NCBI GenBank assembly: GCA_959347315.1
Contig: OY365807.1
Span: forward strand, 33,769,532-33,833,531
DNA: 64,000 nucleotides
Source: Bimastos eiseni
Lineage: Eukaryota > Annelida > Clitellata > Crassiclitellata > Lumbricidae
Direction of reading: 5' to 3'
Made by a program: the position numbers and the translations under genes. Positions 57,800-64,000 of the stretch are shown piece by piece (positions within the stretch are counted from its first letter, which is position 1; each line of letters starts with the position of its first letter). The notes beneath the pieces are model-generated. The model saw nothing but the letters and a program-made list of their open reading frames with translations, made no database searches and was not told the origin of the DNA.

Positions 57800-58009
57800 G
57801 AAAAACGCGACAATTGCGATCCGGAATTTCTCTGCCCAGTGGTTGTAATTTCTCAGTCCGAATTTCTCTGAATTTAGATTCTAAATTTCTCTACCTAGTG
57901 ATTCAGAATACCTTCCTAACCTCTTCTTCCGCTCTGCCTGATGTCGTACCATTCAGCATCTTGTGAATCAGGAACTATCGCCAATAAAGGGCACCAAATG
58001 TTCTCTTAA

Positions 58010-58430
58010 ATGAGCATTTCTCACGGTCGGTCTTTTCCCGTTCAGCCTGTTAACCCCTACGAACCGGGCTCGGACGTGCGTCTTGCGATCGACGACAGAG
58101 GGGCCGACCCCGCCAGATCATCGAAAGACGGCACCGGCCTGCCCGCGTGTGGAGCGGCTGTCACTAGGGGTCGTATTTTTACGGCAACACTCAACGATCT
58201 CTGGAGCGCTACGAGAACCACTCTACGTATGAAGTAGTACGAACCACTGCTCCACATAGCAATGCACCGTGTGTCAAGCTGTACTAAACTCGATTCATGT
58301 GTCAGCACGCTATGCTCTGACTTAAAAACGCCGATCGGTCTTGCACGTCAGAATCGCTGCAAACCCCCACCAGAGATTCCTCTGGCTTCGTCATACCTTT
58401 CGTCATCACTTATAATACTCGAAATAATGT
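58010..58430. other. GC-richer island, unrecognised
   Basis: Short open frames on both strands (58010-58237 plus, 58057-58308 minus) in a block clearly richer in GC than its neighbours. No protein or element is recognised; it could be a repeat fragment. Confidence 0.3.
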
Positions 58431-58779
58431 TGTCTTATTCAATTGATTAAATAAAACCTAAAAATGTCACAAATAATTATCTTAATCAGTATTATCATAA
58501 GTTTAATTATAAATCGAATTTGTATACGAAACGCCATGCCTATGATTTCAGGCCCTTGCAAGGCTGTAAATAATATACGTCAATAGAGCGCCATGGTGGG
58601 TGGATTATTTATAAATAAATCCTTCATTCATGCCTTGTGGCCTGTACGTCACATAACGTCTTATTTTAATTTAAAGTGGACAAGTCGCAGTGTGATAACA
58701 GGAAACAAATAATTAGAAATCATTAGAGCAATCGAACTTTGCATGGTTTCTATGTAAGGCGTAATGATGCCATAAAGCC

Positions 58780-58985
58780 CTCGTGGATAAGTTGGTGCCT
58801 TGCGCACGGCTTTCGAGTTCCGCTCTAGAACTTTGGAAATTACAATTATGACTATATCTAATATACCAACGTCGACGCCTATCGAAGTATGGACTAGTCA
58901 ACCGTAGGTTGTAGCGGGAATCGAACTTGCTTCCACTGCTCTAAGTGTTCTTCACACCAGTGTATTATTGATTACTTTACTTACT
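58780..58985. repeat. possible tRNA-derived SINE remnants
   Basis: Plus strand GTGGATAAGTTGGTGCCTTG and CGGCTTTCGAG resemble a pol III A box and following tRNA-like sequence. Minus strand at about 58945-58915 reads AAGTTCGATTCCCGCTAC, a good B box. The two halves are in opposite orientation, so this may be two partial copies. No complete tRNA cloverleaf is present. Confidence 0.3.
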
Positions 58986-58999
58986 ATTTTATAGTGCAA

Positions 59000-61900
59000 G
59001 TAGAAGCTGGATTAATGATAAAATTAAAGTGCAAGTAGAAGTTGGGTAGGCTATAATGCGCATATGATTTTTAGCGCTGAAATAGGCCTATAAATGGACT
59101 ACCTGTAAACACATCTGCGAACCTCCACGGGGAATGGCAAATGAGCACTGATGTCATGTAGACCACGAAAAACTCCGGCACTGCTTGTGCCCTGGTTGTG
59201 CTAGTCCAAAAGCCTGGATGAAGGAGGAGGATGGCGACGCTAATGATCGTTGGTATCGCACAGTGTTTATAAAACTGAAATGAGGTCGTGTTTAAAATTG
59301 ATGGTGAGTAGTAAATTATATGATAATACTTTGGTGCTGTTAGGGCTAAAGGCGTACAAGAGAGTGGCCACTATTGTCATTAATGACACGACCTGAATTG
59401 CAGAGGAGGTTAAGCCGTGGAATGTGATACCAGAATGAAACGCGTAACATTGAGAAAAGGGGCAGATCGTACAGGAGAAGGTTGACAAAGTGACGACTGG
59501 CCAATAGACGAAACACAAAGCCGGCAAAACATTGGAACGTTGCCACAGAGGTAATGAAAATTATTGGAATATACAGAATTAGATGGGGGAACGATGGACA
59601 ATAAGATAAAAGGAAATAACAGAAGCATAAAACATAGAGACAAGGAAATGGAAGCAAGAGCAAAGGATGTATGAGAAGAGCATTATACGATTACGTATTG
59701 TGCATGTATAACATTGGTAATCATCATTCGAGTGCAATATTTGCTCCATTCTTCGCCGCCTCCTTTCAGCACGACGGGGGTCGTCTCATGACCGAGGAAA
59801 ACAAGATCTTGTAGCTATCGAGTCCGGCCACTAACATGACCGAATGAGGCTTCAAGATTGAATGTGCGGGTGTAGGCTGCTCTTCAGTCGGATGGAGATC
59901 ATGTTTGTCCAATGCATCTGCTGAAATCAGTGTCAATGAATCCGACGACCCATAAACAAGAGAGGTTACGTGGACTGGACTCGCGTTGATCATCCTTTGT
60001 TTTATTAATTTGTTGGCTGAATGACTGGACACGTTTAGTCTGTCATATTTCGTGCTCGTATTTTCAGAATAGCTTGGTAGGCCCTATATGTACAACTCGT
60101 ACTGCGCTTGCAGTGTATGAGTCGTGTGACGATTTCATGCAATGATGTCACTTGACTTGAGAGCAACGTACATTGCTAGAATGGATTTCTTTCCAGCGCG
60201 TCAATGGCGCAATCATTAGCTACATTAATATACCCACAGAGCTTGCCTCTCAATTGATGCGAGCTAGATCTACCCGTCGCTCTGCTTAGTCGTTCGCAGC
60301 CTCGCATAACAAAGGCTTAGCCGTTATATTAAAATCACTGATTCACTAGGTTCAACTTTAAATCTGACTGTTGATATTGATGCTGTAGACCTAGTAATTA
60401 CTTATGGCCAAATGGCACGCTAAAACTTAGTACGACTATGATGAGGATAGGTTAGGCTACTGCATTAGTACAATAATAATATGCAACTATTATGAAGACG
60501 AGTTCCTCAGCTTGAAGGCTTTGCCTTTGATCAGCCCGAACCACTCTATAAGTGTAAGGATGTAACGTAACCTATAGTCAAGTGGGGAACACTATCCTCT
60601 GCCTATGGGTGACTAGTTTATAACACGTAGATTGGTGTGGCTCGATGTCTGACAATTGCAGGGCAGTTGGAAATCTATTGCGAGAGAAAAAGTGGATGAG
60701 AAGTGAACGAGCAGGCCAGATAACAAAGGTAGAATGAGTTACACTCTAAGCTGACTCATCCCAAGCTAGAGAATAGTCACTGTAAACAGACACAAACGAG
60801 ATATAACTTATTCTATAGCAGCGCGGGGTAATAATGTTGGCCAACTTAATAACATTTCAACTGAAGCTGACAATATAATCAGTTAAACATTCAGATTAGA
60901 CAATATCTAAACACAGCAATATAATTAAACTTCACGTAAACAGTAAACTCTTGATCATAAATATGCCACAACATGTTGCACATCTAACAGATTCGGCATG
61001 TGGCCATAGTTATCTTAATTTATATGTAGCCTGTCATAAAAGACATTTGTCGGAAGCATCTTGTGTTTCCACCTATGCGATGGCTAGTTTTGAACGTCTT
61101 TGTGATGCCTGTCAGCAGCATGAATTAAATGTGTACCAGCTTCCTCGCTGATGAGATTCGGCATTGCAAAGGAGGCTAGAGGCCTACCTAATCCCCATAA
61201 TTAAACGCCATATTTTAGCCAACATTATTTAGGCCGACGATACCTGCAAAAGTCACTACAATAGTCCTATTGTTTCGGCCTACTTCAGCGCCAGTTGTGC
61301 ATGTATCAGGCAGAAACAAATAGTTCAGACTTATTCTTGATGATCAGTCACAACATTCCAGCCAGTTTATGGGTAGACGGTATTGCCAGTGACAGATGTC
61401 CGGCCGTCCGCGGTCCAATTCACTTTTGATAGTGATGCACTTCAGACTGTTTAGATAATAAAACATAAATATGACGTCAGAGTGGTTTGCTTTCTTCAGA
61501 AATGATGTACATGTATATAATCGAAAGAATTTCTTTGACTGAATCATGAGCACAAGCAACAGGATAACTAACATTGTGTGTGCACCACAGGTAGCAATAA
61601 CTCGTTTCACAAAAAGTGGTTTCATGATCAGTTAAAAAATAGCTTATGCTCAGTTTTAGACGGTACATGTACGGGGTATTTTACATTCTGAGTACCATGA
61701 CAATCATGAAATTCAAAATCATTCAATGAGAAAACAACTTGCATATCGGTTATGTTTCCAATGAGACCGAGTCAATGCTGTATAACTCTGAACCTTGAGT
61801 CTAGCTGCACCACTTAATTAAACTTCATATCATCACCCAGTTCCAAATTACGACCAACATGTTTTTTACTGATGAATTACGATACAGAGATCACTGACGC

Positions 61901-63440
61901 GCACAGGTGTTGATTATATATTATGGGTACCTTGGGGAAGAAGCAGATGCGCAGCCTTTAAGTGCACAGTTTGCACACGCAGCACATTTGCCCCTTCTCC
62001 ATATATAGACGTATACCAATGGAGCGAAGCTGACGCAGATGGTAGAAGCAGGACCGGGAAGTCGAGTAGACCTGGTTAGTGCAAGTAAGGGTAGGACTCA
62101 AAACAAAGTATATGTAGGCGTAATATATAAATTGGACAGGCAACGTGCATGTGATGGTTTCAAAAGGAACGCTGCTTCTAAGACCCATCCCATTTCATCT
62201 CATCCATAGCTTCATGGGTCAATGCCTGTTGTTGTCCAATAATTTGCCGACGATTTGTCTCCATTCATCGTGTCTTTAGACCTGCCTGCTTAAGACGTGA
62301 GGCTCTCCACTACGATACTCTTTCATGTCGTTCAGCCTTTCTCAACACGGTCGTCCCGGGAAGTCCAGCACCTCACTACTTACCCTCCAAATATCACAGG
62401 CGTTCGTTGGTATTCCAGCCTGCCGATTTGACAGGATAGTTCTAGTTTTTCCTCCATGTCGCTTTGTACTACGTTCCTTTTGTTTCCAATCTTGTTTCTT
62501 ATCTTTTCATTTGAGATTTTCAACACATTCTTAGAATACACCTGAAGCATTTAATCTAAAGCGCCTGTTGTCTATCCGTGTCACGTCTTATGAGCATCGA
62601 GACACTCAATGCTCCTGATTCACTTTCGTCTGCTGTTATTACTAAGTGACATGCGGCGGACTACCAAGCTTATCCGGGCTTGGTACTGGCACAGTGGCAC
62701 AGGTGCAGTGCAACACTGCGATACCAGGGTACCTGAGTCGGAGTCTCTGCGACCTATACTCGCACTGACATCCGCTGGCAAATTATTTTTTTTTTTACAA
62801 AATACTCAGTATGTAGTTACGCTAATCTTGGGGATAATCTTGAAGCGATCAGTGTTTCCATGATGATTTTGCAATCTGGCCGAATACACAATTTGATAAC
62901 TTTTTTGAAGCACGTTTACACAATTACTCTGTTCACAAAACACTTTTGATACCGTTTCTTCGAAGCAAGTAGATCAATGCTTTTATTGACACTGTCTGGA
63001 AACGATTTAATTAAAGAATCAAAGTCAAAGCGCGCCATAATATTTTGGAGTACAAAGCGTTAAGTTTGCTACTATTAGGAAACTGAAAACTTCAGAGTGA
63101 AGTAGTACTCAAGTAGCTGACAGGGTCGTCAAAATTCACTTCAAACGCACAACTCTGGGGCTTTTTCAAGACGTGGACATATCTCCACAGTTAGCTCGCC
63201 GTCTCGTAATGACACTCTGAAAGTCTCATGCGTTAGGCAGCTGTATAAACGATGCTTCACAATCCAGTCACAGAATCACGGAAGTAAATAAAAGGCCGAT
63301 CACCGTTAATGGGTACACTAAGTGACATGCGGCAGCGGTTTAATTAGAGAAGCTGATAGTTCTCATGATTACGCTTCCTTCTAATTGGTTTCATTGATCT
63401 TTTACATTTGACTCAAGTGTCCAGATGAAGAGACGTAATC
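59000..63440. other. intergenic, no supported gene
   Basis: Mostly unique AT-rich DNA. Open frames such as 59766-60032 (minus), 60951-61151 (plus) and 61958-62188 (minus) are short and unrecognised. A 17 bp word (ACTAAGTGACATGCGGC) is repeated at 62641 and 63317. An 8 bp-stem hairpin TACCAAGC/GCTTGGTA lies near 62660-62683. Confidence 0.4.
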
Positions 63441-63587
63441 AGTAAGTGCTGGAAAGCAGGTCTCGATTAGACCTGCTTCTTTTGTTTACAGGTCCGTCAG
63501 TCGGAGAAGAGAATCGAGAGAAAAAATCATCAGAGGATGAAGGGACGAAGAGTGCTATGGGTGGAGGAGGGATAGAGCAAGAATGGG

Positions 63588-63782
63588 TAAGGAGGAATGA
63601 GGAAGGAAGAATGGTGGAAGGCAGAATGGGGAAGGAAGAATGGGAGGGAAGAATTGGGTAAGGAAGAATGAGGAAGGAAGAATGGAGAAGAAAGAATGGG
63701 TAAGAAAGAATGGGGAATGAAGAATGGGGAAGGAAGAATGAGAGAAGGAAGAATGGGGAAGGAAGAATGGGAAGGAAGGCGG
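63588..63782. repeat. GGAAGAATGGG minisatellite, about 11-16 bp units
   Basis: About 13 imperfect copies of (A)GGAAGAATGGG with variable spacers (GAAGGA, TAAGAAAG). Purine-only on the plus strand, like the minisatellites at 95 and 5754. Confidence 0.85.
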
Positions 63783-64000
63783 AAATTGCAGATAAATGAA
63801 GAAAAAAGCAGACAAACAGACAGATGAGTCACAGCACCAGGTTGACACTGACGGACGACCATATCCAGACAAACAGAGACTGTTCAATAGTCTGTCCAAA
63901 GACGTCAGCACAGAAAGCCCAATGGGTTATGGTTCCCACTAGCTGTCTACTGGATCTAGTGCTTGTGTATCCATCTCAATTCTGACCCGAGAAATTAAAG

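Overview
The window looks like nuclear DNA of a metazoan, most likely a marine invertebrate. It is AT-rich and gene-poor, full of microsatellites and 12-15 bp minisatellites, carries DNA transposons and LINE remnants, and contains one clear animal gene, an intronless aminergic G-protein-coupled receptor. The frequent 'taggcctac'-type palindromes recall echinoderm assemblies, but that is only an impression. There are no bacterial operons, tRNA or rRNA genes, or CRISPR arrays. A 200-base assembly gap lies at 6301-6500.

Layout. 1-10.7 kb: minisatellites (12 bp unit at 95-290; 14/15 bp units at 5754-6134 and 7428-8092), simple repeats and a LINE 3' tail near 8.9 kb. 10.75-12.95 kb: a (GA)n tract, a GC-richer leader with a short upstream ORF, and the single-exon 5-HT1A-like receptor at 11501-12943. 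13-30 kb: mostly featureless, with LINE fragments near 26.6, 27.3 and 28.3 kb and a 14 bp minisatellite at 23985-24222. 30.1-45.2 kb: a transposon island (below). 45-52 kb: intergenic sequence with microsatellites and a large GTAT array. 52.5-53.9 kb: a decayed mariner element. 54-64 kb: intergenic sequence with short degenerate repeats, a hairpin and a minisatellite.

The main content is a nearly complete 13.5 kb Polinton/Maverick (virus-like self-synthesizing transposon) at 30663-44139. It has terminal inverted repeats of about 333 bp that start with AG and a near-perfect 6 bp target duplication (GACCAG/AACCAG). It sits inside an older, roughly 0.8 kb Tc1/mariner-like element whose 24 bp TIRs and TA duplications lie at 30138 and 44408. 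The Polinton encodes a chromodomain integrase, a zinc-ribbon/phospholipase A2-like protein, a packaging ATPase, a minor capsid (penton-like) protein, several small virion or membrane proteins, a possible dUTPase-fold protein, a conserved protein of about 300 aa, a core/pVI-like protein, a double-jelly-roll major capsid protein, a fibre-like protein, an adenain-type cysteine protease and a protein-primed family B DNA polymerase. The central plus-strand block (32474-38356) is a packed virion module; integrase/PLA2 on the left and fibre/protease/polymerase on the right run on the minus strand.

Most of these genes carry premature stops or frameshifts, so this copy is a fossil. The minor capsid, pVI-like and PLA2 genes are still open. 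Most genes start at a recurring T(A)TAAAATG motif that overlaps the start codon and sometimes the previous gene's stop codon, which suggests a shared, virus-like expression signal.
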